64,000 nt of DNA from Nitrosotalea devaniterrae (GCA_900065925.1 LN890280.1:1666451-1730450); one strand, 5' to 3'; shown: positions 42,699-51,357, counted from the stretch's first letter. Numbers and translations are program-made. The notes: generated by a model from the sequence alone, not told the origin.

Positions 42699-44372
42699 CT
42701 AGACTGAAATTATTCCAATTTTGATCAGATATTGAATTCCTGATGCAAAAGTAGAGTCATCAATTTGACCATCCGCCCACAATCCAGCATTAGTCTTTAC
42801 CCATGATGGTATGGTGACACCAGAACTTGGTTGGCTTGATGCAGTAGGTGGAAGTTGAATTACTCCTTGTTTTATGAGATATTGAATTCCTGATGCAAAA
42901 GTAGAGTCATCAATTTGTCCCTGCTGCCACCATTTGGCATTATTTTTCACCCATTGTGGAATTACAACTGTTTGTCCAGTCTGATTTTGTGTGGGTGGAT
43001 TTGATGAGTTTGATTGAGTCAATGAATCATCTTCTGTTACAGTAGAAGGAATGACAACATTTCCTCTTGCCATACCAGTTCTAGTTGTATCAGGTACACC
43101 ATTCATAGTGATTGATTTTACTTTAATAACGACGCTATAGATTCCATTTATTGGTAGATTTACTGCTTGTGCATCTACACCATTTCGTGCAACAGTATCA
43201 GTTTTTGACCAAAGTACGCTTTGATCTTTGTCAAGTATTTGAATATCATAATTTACGTCTCCAGTTACCTGTTGCTCTGTGAATGAGTCAAAGAAGCTAA
43301 TGTTCAAATTATTTTGTGAACCTGCTTCCAAGTTTTTTGGATTCCAGCCAAGCTTCACATGCCATCCTCCAAAGTCTGTAAGCAATGAAGCAGATGTTTG
43401 TACATTTGGTTTTTCTGGTGCTACTTTGAATTCAATATCACTAGTTCCACTTGGAACAGTCTTTGACATGTTCAGCAAGTCAAATTTGTTAAGAAACAGG
43501 TGGACTATCATATAATCTGCATTTGTATATGGATCAACAATTATTCTACTTCCAGTTAGACCATATCCTTGAGCACTTGCTGCATATGTTGGAGTATCTG
43601 AAAAGGCAGTAAGTGATTTTGGTACTCTCAACTCTTCATGGATAAATATTGGCCTGTCTTGGAATCTACTTACATCCCAATCAAATGGCATATTCCAAGA
43701 AAATTGTTTTGTTGATTCATCAAAGTTAAAGTTAGATGTCTTATCATAGTACGAAATTAGTGTAGTATTGTATGAGTTATTTTGATAAGTGACATCTTGT
43801 GTAGATACATCTCCAACACTGAGATAGGAATCAAATTTTGGCGGATTTGATTGATCAATTAACGTATTGGCATAATCTATAGCTAAAAGCTCCATATGAA
43901 AATGATATAGACCACCCTCTTGGAGTATTGGTCCTGCAACTGTTACCTGATCAGTTTGGGATCCTAATCCACCTAATACTGGATCAGGATCACCATACAC
44001 AGTATATTTTCCATCTTCACCACCAGGTTGGAATTTTATTGTGAGGTATCCAGTGTGGGTATAAAATAATTCATGCATCAAGATTTTGTCTCCCTTTGTT
44101 GCATTAATAAAAAATGAAACATTGTTTATTGTAGTATTAGTATTTGCATCAAAAAATCTAAACGATAGAGTCTTGTCTACTGATGTATCTGATGTTATAA
44201 TTGGAGGATTAAGTTTAATGAAAGCTGTAATTACTCTATTTCCAATGCTTGCCTGAACATTTTCTTGAGTAAAACCGTCACCATATGCTTTTTGTGGAAT
44301 AAATGGAACTGCAGATGATATAACTATCAAGCCAAGAACCAGTGATAATATGCTCTTGACATAAAGTTGCAT
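42699..44372 (-). CDS. Secreted surface protein with two C-terminal repeat modules
   Basis: A 557-residue exported protein: signal peptide 1-31 (LVLGLIVISSAVPFIPQKAYG), then long beta-rich segments (about 35-440) that look like tandem immunoglobulin-type sheets, a Ser/Thr/Asn/Gln linker, and two C-terminal modules. These are IPQWVKNNAKWWQQGQIDDS to YLIKQGVIQ, and IPSWVKTNAGLWADGQIDDS to YLIKIGIIS. No enzyme motif and no VPEFG tail are present. Probably an extracellular or cell-envelope protein; the modules may mediate surface attachment. It is divergent from the next gene. Confidence 0.82.
   Translation of the reverse strand: MQLYVKSILSLVLGLIVISSAVPFIPQKAYGDGFTQENVQASIGNRVITAFIKLNPPIITSDTSVDKTLSFRFFDANTNTTINNVSFFINATKGDKILMHELFYTHTGYLTIKFQPGGEDGKYTVYGDPDPVLGGLGSQTDQVTVAGPILQEGGLYHFHMELLAIDYANTLIDQSNPPKFDSYLSVGDVSTQDVTYQNNSYNTTLISYYDKTSNFNFDESTKQFSWNMPFDWDVSRFQDRPIFIHEELRVPKSLTAFSDTPTYAASAQGYGLTGSRIIVDPYTNADYMIVHLFLNKFDLLNMSKTVPSGTSDIEFKVAPEKPNVQTSASLLTDFGGWHVKLGWNPKNLEAGSQNNLNISFFDSFTEQQVTGDVNYDIQILDKDQSVLWSKTDTVARNGVDAQAVNLPINGIYSVVIKVKSITMNGVPDTTRTGMARGNVVIPSTVTEDDSLTQSNSSNPPTQNQTGQTVVIPQWVKNNAKWWQQGQIDDSTFASGIQYLIKQGVIQLPPTASSQPSSGVTIPSWVKTNAGLWADGQIDDSTFASGIQYLIKIGIISV
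42727..42917. repeat. Two 41-bp exact direct repeats in the surface-protein gene
   Basis: The 41-nt segments 42727-42767 and 42877-42917 are identical and 150 nt apart. They encode the same part of each C-terminal module (QIDDSTFASGIQYLI). The exact DNA identity, against diverged flanks, indicates recent duplication or gene conversion. Confidence 0.9.
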
Positions 44373-44462
44373 TAATTAAAAAAAGTCTGCAACCTATTTA
44401 ATTCTTGAGCATCAATCATGTTTTAACATAAAATTATTAACAAGATAAGATAAAATTATGAA

Positions 44463-45584
44463 ATGAAAAGATGGTCAAAAATATCATCTATTTTTGCAGT
44501 ATTGATTATCATATCAGTGTTGTATATCATATCAAATTCAGGAATTTATCATACAGAAAATACAGTATTTGCACAAAGTTCATCACTTACAATAATTTCA
44601 CTTTCAAGTGATAACAAGCTCATTGGTGGTGGCCAATTTGTAATATCACCAAACCCATTTACTGGTACAGGAAATTATACAATTACAGACAACTCTGCTG
44701 ATGACACTGAAAAAGACAAAGATGGTGTAATTACTTTATCAGGAATAAAAAATGGAAATTATAACATAATTCAAACAAGTACTACACCAGGATACAGTGT
44801 TGATCAAATCCAGAAAGCAGTTCAAGTAAATAATTCATCTGGTGTTACTACTTTTACTGATTTACCTACCAATAATGTTGCAATATCTTCAACCTCTGCA
44901 AGAAGTATTACATATACAACCAAGTTTGAGTGTGGTTCAATATACGCAGGAGAGGGACCACTACGACCTGGGCATTATGATACAGACATTAGTTTATTCA
45001 ATAAGCAAAAATTCCAGACCCAAGTTCTTTGGAATTCTGTGCTCAATAATGGCCCTAGCTCAAATGCCATTTTATTGAAGATGAATTCAGAAACATCAAA
45101 GAGTATAACCTGTCAGGATATCAGAACTACACTTGGAAACAATAATGAAAATTTCATAGAGGGATTTACTATCATCAACGTTCCACTGGATTCGACGTTT
45201 AATGGAGAAACAACTATGGCAAGCTCTACAAGTGACGTTAATGTACTAGATGTTCAGGTATTTTATACTGCAAATGCTTTGGATACTCTTCCCCATGAAG
45301 TAATTGTGGATAAAATTTCATTTTACATAATACAAGATGGAAGTGGAAAAATCCCCTCCAATATGATGCAAAAAACTTTGGATATTTCGGTACCATCAGG
45401 CCTGAATCAGATATCAGATACTGAAAAGAAAGTAAAAGATGCACTTGCAAAGCAGTATAGTCTTTCAGATGATGACTTGACAAAAATTGTGATCAGGATA
45501 AAAGATGTATCAGTTGGAGTGGGAGTCTTAATTGATGATCATGCCATATCATTATCTACAGTAAAGCCACAATTAGGTTCTTAA
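44463..45584 (+). CDS. Secreted hypothetical protein with prealbumin-like domain
   Basis: 373 residues. N-terminal signal or anchor helix (FAVLIIISVLYIISNSGIY, about 10-30), then VFAQSSSLTI. Residues about 45-140 (GGQFVISPNPFTGTGNYTIT, KDGVITLSGIKNGNYNIIQT) resemble a SpaA/Cna-B-like collagen-adhesin fold. The rest is beta-rich with two Cys (FECGSIYAGEG, SITCQDIRTT), probably disulfide-bonded. Family unrecognised; an extracellular location is inferred. It is divergent from the module-bearing surface protein. Confidence 0.75.
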   Translation: MKRWSKISSIFAVLIIISVLYIISNSGIYHTENTVFAQSSSLTIISLSSDNKLIGGGQFVISPNPFTGTGNYTITDNSADDTEKDKDGVITLSGIKNGNYNIIQTSTTPGYSVDQIQKAVQVNNSSGVTTFTDLPTNNVAISSTSARSITYTTKFECGSIYAGEGPLRPGHYDTDISLFNKQKFQTQVLWNSVLNNGPSSNAILLKMNSETSKSITCQDIRTTLGNNNENFIEGFTIINVPLDSTFNGETTMASSTSDVNVLDVQVFYTANALDTLPHEVIVDKISFYIIQDGSGKIPSNMMQKTLDISVPSGLNQISDTEKKVKDALAKQYSLSDDDLTKIVIRIKDVSVGVGVLIDDHAISLSTVKPQLGS

Positions 45585-45600
45585 AAATAATAAAAAGGAA

Positions 45601-45713
45601 GTTAGGGTTAAGTTTAGAATTTTGGAATTCCTCTAGTCTTTGCAGCAAATACTACCATGCTCATAACAGCAATTGCAAGAACTATTGATGCTACTGGACC
45701 AAATTCTGGTACA
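45601..45713. repeat. 3' repeat of the cupredoxin pair, copy 1
   Basis: 113 bp covering the VPEFG tail and stop codon. It matches 46303-46415 with two mismatches that I can see. Confidence 0.85.
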
Positions 45714-46162
45714 GCTGCATTGTCTGTTGTTGTCATATTTTGCATTGGAGTTGTACTTGTTGTTGCACCTGCTGCTACAATCACTTGACCTGTCATCCAT
45801 GGATGAACAGAGCAAAAGTAATCATATGTGCCTGCATCTGCAAAAGTAAATTGGAATGTCTTTCCTGGTTTTAGACTGTCTTCTTCAAACACTTTACCGC
45901 ATTCGTCATCAGTAGGCTTACCGCTACATACTACGTGCATTGCTGTATCAGTGTTCTTCCAAGTTACTGTTGTTCCGGGTGCAACAGTCAATGGGTTTGG
46001 AGCAAAGCAATTGTTTGCTGCAACACAGGCTGCGTTTGCGCTGCCGCCTGCACCTGTTGCAATATCAATTTCATTTGCTGTTTGTCCAAATGCTGGTGCT
46101 ACACCTAAGATAGCAACTAGAGCCAAAAGACCAAATAGTGCGCCAAATGGTTTTGACTTCAT
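45614..46162 (-). CDS. Plastocyanin-like cupredoxin with VPEFG membrane tail
   Basis: 182 residues. Signal peptide 1-26 (LLALVAILGVAPAFG), then a type I copper domain with ligands H76 (TDTAMHVVCS), C117, H120 and M123 (YFCSVHPWMTG). Extra Cys (ACVAANNCF, VVCSGKPTDDECG) probably form disulfides. A short Thr/Asn linker leads to VPEFGPVASIVLAIAVMSMV and a basic end, the tail type called PEFG-CTERM and thought to be sorted by an archaeosortase. Probable role: extracytoplasmic electron carrier. Residues 1-132 are encoded by DNA identical to the next gene upstream. Confidence 0.93.
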   Translation of the reverse strand: MKSKPFGALFGLLALVAILGVAPAFGQTANEIDIATGAGGSANAACVAANNCFAPNPLTVAPGTTVTWKNTDTAMHVVCSGKPTDDECGKVFEEDSLKPGKTFQFTFADAGTYDYFCSVHPWMTGQVIVAAGATTSTTPMQNMTTTDNAAVPEFGPVASIVLAIAVMSMVVFAAKTRGIPKF

Positions 46163-46164
46163 TG
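45768..46164. repeat. 5' repeat of the cupredoxin pair, copy 1
   Basis: 397 bp spanning the start codon, signal peptide and copper domain. By eye it is identical base for base to 46797-47193. Sequence upstream of the start codon diverges immediately. Confidence 0.9.
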
Positions 46165-46302
46165 TTTTGTGTGATATAGAGCTACTATAAAAATCTCTCA
46201 GATGGTTCTCTAAAACATGTTTTCAATATTTGCCGTGACATCAGAAAATTAACTAAATTCATCTGTACATGTATAATTTAACAGAATTAAATAAAAAAGA
46301 AA

Positions 46303-46415
46303 GTTAGTGTTAAGTTTAGAATTTTGGAATTCCTCTAGTTTTTGCAGCAAATACTACCATGCTCATAACAGCAATTGCAAGAACTATTGATGCTACTGGA
46401 CCAAATTCTGGTACA
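46303..46415. repeat. 3' repeat of the cupredoxin pair, copy 2
   Basis: Second copy of the tail segment; see copy 1 at 45601-45713. The middle domain between the tail and copper repeats is unique to this gene. Confidence 0.85.
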
Positions 46416-47191
46416 ATGTGTGTAAAGCTGAGTGTCTCACCTTTAACACCTGTCCATGTGGTTGGATCTACAGTAGGTAATCCAATACCATTGAGTGTTA
46501 TTTGAATGTCTACTGGATCAGCAGACGAGAGATTTGTACTACTGATTTGAGTATCATCACCAGTGTGTGTATGTCCAGCTGAATTTGATAGGACATTATT
46601 ACCGTCTTGCATTACAGTGATTGCATAGTTTTGATGGTGTATTTTATTTCCACTAGCATCTGTAAATGATATTGCCAATGACAATGATTGTCCATTAACT
46701 GGACCACTAGTGCTTACAGTTACGGTTGTACCGTCAGAAGCTTTGCTAGTTAACATGGTCATTCCACCCATATCTCCACCAGGTGTTCCAGTAGATCCTG
46801 CTGCTACAATCACTTGACCTGTCATCCATGGATGAACAGAGCAAAAGTAATCATATGTGCCTGCATCTGCAAAAGTAAATTGGAATGTCTTTCCTGGTTT
46901 TAGACTGTCTTCTTCAAACACTTTACCGCATTCGTCATCAGTAGGCTTACCGCTACATACTACGTGCATTGCTGTATCAGTGTTCTTCCAAGTTACTGTT
47001 GTTCCGGGTGCAACAGTCAATGGGTTTGGAGCAAAGCAATTGTTTGCTGCAACACAGGCTGCGTTTGCGCTGCCGCCTGCACCTGTTGCAATATCAATTT
47101 CATTTGCTGTTTGTCCAAATGCTGGTGCTACACCTAAGATAGCAACTAGAGCCAAAAGACCAAATAGTGCGCCAAATGGTTTTGACTTCAT
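46316..47191 (-). CDS. Cupredoxin with extra His-rich domain and VPEFG tail
   Basis: 291 residues. Residues 1-132 equal the neighbouring cupredoxin (copper ligands H76, C117, H120, M123). About 125 unique residues follow with GMTMLTSKASDGTTVTVSTS, NKIHHQNYAITVMQDG and SAGHTHTGDD, a beta-rich domain with several His that could bind copper. The same VPEFG transmembrane tail ends it. ATG at 47191 (MKSKPFG) is the start; an in-frame codon 11 residues upstream would interrupt the signal peptide. Probably a membrane-tethered multicopper electron-transfer or copper-handling protein. Confidence 0.92.
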   Translation of the reverse strand: MKSKPFGALFGLLALVAILGVAPAFGQTANEIDIATGAGGSANAACVAANNCFAPNPLTVAPGTTVTWKNTDTAMHVVCSGKPTDDECGKVFEEDSLKPGKTFQFTFADAGTYDYFCSVHPWMTGQVIVAAGSTGTPGGDMGGMTMLTSKASDGTTVTVSTSGPVNGQSLSLAISFTDASGNKIHHQNYAITVMQDGNNVLSNSAGHTHTGDDTQISSTNLSSADPVDIQITLNGIGLPTVDPTTWTGVKGETLSFTHIVPEFGPVASIVLAIAVMSMVVFAAKTRGIPKF

Positions 47192-47193
47192 TG
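46797..47193. repeat. 5' repeat of the cupredoxin pair, copy 2
   Basis: Second copy of the 397-bp identical block (see 45768-46164). Confidence 0.9.
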
Positions 47194-47271
47194 CCGTAAG
47201 ATTGTTTCCATTGTATAAAAACATGATTTAGATTATTTTGTAATGAGACATTATTTTCTACAATAAAGAGA

Positions 47272-48129
47272 TTAATTGGTGGCGGATAGATTATGTTCAT
47301 TTATTGTCTTAGAAAACATGCCAGCATGTTTTGCTATCAATGTAACAACAAACATTGCAACCATCAACATGACTATAGTTCCAGAAGGAGCAAGATTGAA
47401 GTAATATGATATAGTAATGCCTGCAATTACTGCAGAGACCGATAGTGAGATAGAAATGAGCATTGTTTTTTTGAATCCCCTACCCATCATTATGCTGGTT
47501 ATGTTTGGCAATACTATCAATGCAGATATCAATAAAATTCCAACTAGCCTCATTGTTGCAATTACAGTAACTGCCGCCAAGGCTACAAAGAGATAATTTA
47601 GTTTTTCAACCGGTATTCCATGAACTTTTGCTTGTTCTTCGTCAAATGTGAAATGTATCAGAGGTTTTCTAATTGTAATTAGTGTTACAATAACACCACA
47701 ACTGACTGCTACAATCAGTAATGTATCTTGCATATTAGTTAACAAGATACTTCCAAAGAGAAAACTAAAGAGATCTATGGTAAAACCATGAGATGCACTA
47801 ATGAGTAGTACTCCCATTGCAAAACCTGATGACAATAATACAGCTATGGCAGCATCTCCAGATATTTTGGTGCTTTTTCGTAGTTTTGTAATACCTAGAG
47901 CAGTGGAAACAGAAACAGCAAATGCAGTCCAGATTGGATATATGTTAAGAAAAAATCCTAAAGCTATACCGCCAAATGCAACATGCGAAAGAGCATCACC
48001 AAAAAGAGAATATCTTTTCAAAACCAAGAATAAGCCTATCATTGAGCAAGTAATTGAGACTACTATACCAGTAAGTAAACCCCTTTGCATAAAACCATAA
48101 GACAAAATCTCAAGATTCATAGAAGTCAC
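47272..48129 (-). CDS. Zinc/manganese-type ABC transporter permease (ZnuB-like)
   Basis: A 285-residue permease of the metal-ion ABC-3 family with eight or so hydrophobic helices. Seen: MQRGLLTGIVVSITCSMIGL, the HVAFGGIALGFFL segment after SLFGDALS (the family signature), RLVGILLISALIVLPNITSI, and AGITISYYFNLAPSGTIVM. It overlaps the ATPase gene by 4 nt. The transported metal (Zn, Mn, Fe or Ni) is uncertain; the neighbouring NikR-like regulator argues for nickel or zinc. Confidence 0.9.
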   Translation of the reverse strand: MTSMNLEILSYGFMQRGLLTGIVVSITCSMIGLFLVLKRYSLFGDALSHVAFGGIALGFFLNIYPIWTAFAVSVSTALGITKLRKSTKISGDAAIAVLLSSGFAMGVLLISASHGFTIDLFSFLFGSILLTNMQDTLLIVAVSCGVIVTLITIRKPLIHFTFDEEQAKVHGIPVEKLNYLFVALAAVTVIATMRLVGILLISALIVLPNITSIMMGRGFKKTMLISISLSVSAVIAGITISYYFNLAPSGTIVMLMVAMFVVTLIAKHAGMFSKTINEHNLSATN

Positions 48130-48929
48130 AAATCATGTTTATGCATGTGCATCTGCATTGCAGATTCTGAATATGTTTTTAGCATATCCTTGTTTGCAAA
48201 AAATTCTTCCTTTTCACCATGGAAAAATAATTCTCTATTCATACATGCTACCCTTGTTGCAAGATCTGAAATTGCAGTAAGATCATGTGAAGACCACACT
48301 ATAGTTATCTTGTTTTCTTTGTTTATTTTTCTCAGTACTGAATAGAATTTGTTTTGCACATCCATATCTACTCCAGTTACAGGTTCATCTAGTATCATCA
48401 ATAGTGGTTCTTTGACAAGAGACTTTGCAATGAAGGCACGTTGTTGTTCTCCTCCAGATAATTCACTGATTCTTCTATCCTTGAATGATTCCAATCCAAC
48501 AATTTTGAGTGCCTCTTCAATTTTTTCACTATCTTTGCTAGATGTAGCAAATATTCTATTCCAACAACACCCACAATCTTGTATCAATGCAGCGCCTTTG
48601 ACCAATTTCTTTTTGGATAAGATTCCCATTGCAACTACATCATAGACAGTTGCAGGAAAATTTGGTTCAAAATTTACTTTTTGTGGTACATAGCCCACCA
48701 TAGAAAGTAGGGTAGTGTACTGATTTCCCTCATATCCAAATAACTTGATCTTTCCATGATAATTTTGTAATCCAAGAATAGCCCTGAATAAGCTAGTTTT
48801 ACCAGCTCCATTTGGTCCAACAATTCCCAAAAGATCTCCTTCTTGAACATTAAAACTAATTTTGTTTACTGCCAAAACTCCGTTATGGCTTACTGAAACA
48901 TTTTCTACATCTAGTGCATTTACTGGCAT
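48126..48929 (-). CDS. Metal ABC transporter ATP-binding protein
   Basis: 267 residues with Walker A GIVGPNGAGKTSLFRAI, Q-loop VPQKVNFEPNFP, signature LSGGEQQRAFIAKSL, Walker B LLMILDEPVTGVD and switch His in WSSHDLTAI. Between the Q-loop and the signature is an insert with clustered Cys (QDCGCCWNRIF) that is unusual for this family. It overlaps the binding-protein gene by 10 nt and the permease by 4 nt. Confidence 0.93.
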   Translation of the reverse strand: MPVNALDVENVSVSHNGVLAVNKISFNVQEGDLLGIVGPNGAGKTSLFRAILGLQNYHGKIKLFGYEGNQYTTLLSMVGYVPQKVNFEPNFPATVYDVVAMGILSKKKLVKGAALIQDCGCCWNRIFATSSKDSEKIEEALKIVGLESFKDRRISELSGGEQQRAFIAKSLVKEPLLMILDEPVTGVDMDVQNKFYSVLRKINKENKITIVWSSHDLTAISDLATRVACMNRELFFHGEKEEFFANKDMLKTYSESAMQMHMHKHDL

Positions 48930-49891
48930 TCTAAAGCTGTCCTAAGATTATGTAGATTTTCATACCACTTATCTAGGTATGTCTTTCCCTTTTGCTGTTC
49001 GGTTTCATTTATTCCCTCAAGTGGACTTAATATGAGAACTTGTGCACCTACTTCACTAGCGAGTGTATTTGCAAGTCTTGGATCCACCAAGTCCTCAGCA
49101 AAAATTACCTTGATATCCTTATCCTTTGCAATTTGTATTACTTTTTGGATATCCTGTGGTGGTACATCTGCTTCTGGTGCAATTCCTGTTATCCAAATAT
49201 CATGTACACCATATCTATTTGAAAAATAATTGAAGGCATTATGAAATGATACAAAAGTATCTTTTTTACAGTGTGACAGTCCAGTCTTTATGTTGTTATC
49301 TAATAAAGCTAGTTTTGCAATGTATTCATTTGCATTATCTTCATAGTATTGAGCATTTACAGGATCTGCTCTTTTCATTGCATTCTTGATGTTAAGTACT
49401 TCTTGTTCTGCAAGTATTGGATCATTCCACACATGTGGATCCATTCCTCCTTGTGCTAGAATTTCCTTGTCATCTTCGGCAGAATCTGCTTTTAATAGAG
49501 TAATACCATCAGTGGCCTTGACAAATGTCATATTTGGAAATTCTCCAGATTCCATAAATTTTGAAAGATATGCTTCCATACCAGCTCCATTATAGACAAA
49601 AAGTTGAGTTCCTTTTAGTTCCTCAATCTGTTGAATGCTGGGTTCCCATGAATGTGGTTCATTTCCAATTGGGAGAAAGCTGTAAACTTCAGTTTTATTG
49701 CCACCGACATTTCTTGCAAACTCATACAATGGAAAAAATGATGCAGCTACTTTGAGCTTAGTATCAGATAGATGTTGTATCGAGTTTTGTTTTGATTGTT
49801 CAAAGAGATTTTCATTTGATAGTGCAATTGAAATTGTTATCACAGCAATAATCATGCCTCCAATTATTCCTGCTTTGAGTTTATTCAACAC
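48920..49891 (-). CDS. Metal-binding solute-binding protein (ZnuA/cluster 9)
   Basis: 323 residues. An N-terminal hydrophobic helix (LKAGIIGGMIIAVITISIALS) acts as signal or anchor. The domain shows KVAASFFPLYEFARNVGG, PIGNEPHSWEPSIQQIEELK and DPHVWNDPILAEQEV. These carry metal-binding His (EPHSW and DPHVW), with further ligands in VSFHNAFNYFSNRYGVH and an Asp/Glu-rich C-terminus. First gene of the three-gene operon, divergent from the NikR-like regulator. Confidence 0.92.
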   Translation of the reverse strand: MLNKLKAGIIGGMIIAVITISIALSNENLFEQSKQNSIQHLSDTKLKVAASFFPLYEFARNVGGNKTEVYSFLPIGNEPHSWEPSIQQIEELKGTQLFVYNGAGMEAYLSKFMESGEFPNMTFVKATDGITLLKADSAEDDKEILAQGGMDPHVWNDPILAEQEVLNIKNAMKRADPVNAQYYEDNANEYIAKLALLDNNIKTGLSHCKKDTFVSFHNAFNYFSNRYGVHDIWITGIAPEADVPPQDIQKVIQIAKDKDIKVIFAEDLVDPRLANTLASEVGAQVLILSPLEGINETEQQKGKTYLDKWYENLHNLRTALECQ

Positions 49892-49905
49892 AAATTTTGC
49901 TCATT

Positions 49906-49958
49906 AGTTATTAATAACTTTATAAAATATTAATAATTATTACTGCTAAACTTATAAG
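49906..49958. promoter_or_regulatory. Divergent promoter and candidate operator, metal ABC operon / NikR-like
   Basis: The 89-nt gap between the two start codons holds a perfect 14-bp palindrome AGTTATTAATAACT (49906-49919), an 8-bp palindrome TATTAATA (49929-49936) and CTTATAAG (49951-49958). The last lies 23-30 nt before the regulator's GTG and fits a TATA box. The 14-bp palindrome is 15 nt before the transporter start, a good operator position. Recognition by the neighbouring regulator is inferred. Confidence 0.5.
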
Positions 49959-49980
49959 ATACTTAATAATAATTACACCT

Positions 49981-50364
49981 GTGCCTATAGTATCAATATC
50001 TCTAAACGATGAGATCCTGTCTGAACTGGACAGAATACAAAAAACGATGGGATTTTCCGGTAGGTCTGAAATAATTCGAGCAGGCATCAGAAATCTAGTA
50101 GCTGAAGAAAAACAACATAGTACACTATCTGGACTAATCCATGCTATTCTCATGATTGTACATGATGAAGAATCAGAACAAATTGTAACAGGAATAAAAC
50201 ATAATCATGAAGATTTGATTGGCACTCATCTCCATAGCAAAGTAGATGGTAACAAATGCATGGAACTTTTCTTACTACATGGAGATGCGGAAAAGATTAG
50301 TGTCATGACACGAGACTTTCAGACAAATAAGAAAATGGATAATGTTAAACTAGTTACAATGTAG
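49981..50364 (+). CDS. NikR-like ribbon-helix-helix metal regulator
   Basis: 127 residues. The N-terminal ribbon-helix-helix DNA-binding domain (1-45: VSISLNDEILSELDRIQKTM, SGRSEIIRAGIRNLV) is followed by an ACT-like metal domain. It contains H74, H76, H83 and H85 (IKHNHEDLIGTHLHSK) and C93 (NKCMELFLLHGD), a set that resembles the nickel site of NikR, though the spacing to Cys differs slightly. Starts at GTG 49981. It probably represses or activates the divergent metal ABC transporter. Confidence 0.88.
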   Translation: MPIVSISLNDEILSELDRIQKTMGFSGRSEIIRAGIRNLVAEEKQHSTLSGLIHAILMIVHDEESEQIVTGIKHNHEDLIGTHLHSKVDGNKCMELFLLHGDAEKISVMTRDFQTNKKMDNVKLVTM

Positions 50365-50381
50365 AAATTTATTTTTTAAAA

Positions 50382-51314
50382 CTAAATTCCATTTTCATTT
50401 AGAATCAATGCAAGAAGTGCGGCACGTGTATCTTTTCCATATTGTGCCTGTTTAAAGTACTTGGCTTGTTTTGTAGAATCAATTTCAGGAGATATTTCAT
50501 CAAGACGTGGTAATGGATGCATAATGATAGCATCATCTTTTATTTTATTTACTAGCTCTGGACCAATTTTATAACTTCCCCTAACTTTTACATACTCTTC
50601 AATGTCAGCAAATCTCTCTTTTTGAATTCTTGTTACGTATATCACATCTAGGTCATCAAGGTTTTCTTCTAAATCACTAGTTTCAGTGTATTGTAATTTT
50701 TTTCTTATTTCATAAGTTGAATCAGCGCGGATTTTAAGTGACGGTGGAGATATTAGTTTGACATCAACGTTGTAATTGCTTAGAGCATACAAAAGCGAGT
50801 ATACAGTTCTACCATATTTTAGGTCACCAACAATTCCAACCTTAAGACCGTCAATTTTCTTTTTTTCTTTTCTTATAGTATAGAGATCAAGTATTGCTTG
50901 AGTAGGATGCTCTTCAGTACCACTTCCTGCATTAATCAGAGGTTTTTCTGATATTTCTGCTGCAAATCTGCTAGAACCATCAAGTTGGTGCCTAAGAACC
51001 AAGACATCCGAATACAAAGACATGATTTTCACAGTATCTGCAAGGCTTTCGCCCTTTTTTGCAGAGGAAGATGAGGCATCAGCTATTCCAAGTGATGTAC
51101 CGCCTATGGAAGCCATTGCAGCCTCAAAACTTAACCTGGTTCTTGTACTAGGTTCAAAGAATAGATAGCCAAGGGTCTTTCCACGTACAATTTCCCTTCT
51201 TTCATTTTGGTTCATTCCAATTATTTTATCAGTTGCTTGGAAAACAGTTTCAAACTTTTGTTTATCAAAATCTCTCACTGAGACAATATCTTTTTGGAAA
51301 AAAGAATTGCTCAT
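50382..51314 (-). CDS. pyrB: Aspartate carbamoyltransferase, catalytic chain
   Basis: 310 residues. First committed step of pyrimidine synthesis. The carbamoyl-phosphate loop FFEPSTRTRLSFEAAM is intact, as are the 80s-loop Ser/Lys (SSSAKKGESLADTVKIM), HPTQAILDLYTI, GDLKYGRTVYSLLYAL and MHPLPRLDEIS. Start at 51314 (MSNSFFQKDIVSV); an in-frame codon at 51392 would extend into the divergent pyrI gene. Its promoter must overlap pyrI sequence. Confidence 0.96.
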   Translation of the reverse strand: MSNSFFQKDIVSVRDFDKQKFETVFQATDKIIGMNQNERREIVRGKTLGYLFFEPSTRTRLSFEAAMASIGGTSLGIADASSSSAKKGESLADTVKIMSLYSDVLVLRHQLDGSSRFAAEISEKPLINAGSGTEEHPTQAILDLYTIRKEKKKIDGLKVGIVGDLKYGRTVYSLLYALSNYNVDVKLISPPSLKIRADSTYEIRKKLQYTETSDLEENLDDLDVIYVTRIQKERFADIEEYVKVRGSYKIGPELVNKIKDDAIIMHPLPRLDEISPEIDSTKQAKYFKQAQYGKDTRAALLALILNENGI

Positions 51315-51326
51315 TAGCAATTCACT

Positions 51327-51336
51327 ATTATATATG
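51327..51336 (+). promoter_or_regulatory. TATA-like box for pyrI between pyrB and pyrI
   Basis: ATTATATATG is centred about 27 nt before the pyrI ATG at 51358. This matches leaderless initiation there and helps choose that start over an earlier ATG at 51334. On the other strand, a TATA element for pyrB may be the GTATAC at 51341-51346. Confidence 0.4.
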
Positions 51337-51357
51337 AGTAGTATACAAACTATTCCA

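Noticed and set aside
45828-46190. Plus-strand frame opposite the cupredoxin genes, present twice
   Set aside because: It repeats only because the cupredoxin DNA is duplicated; the minus strand encodes signal peptides and copper ligands.
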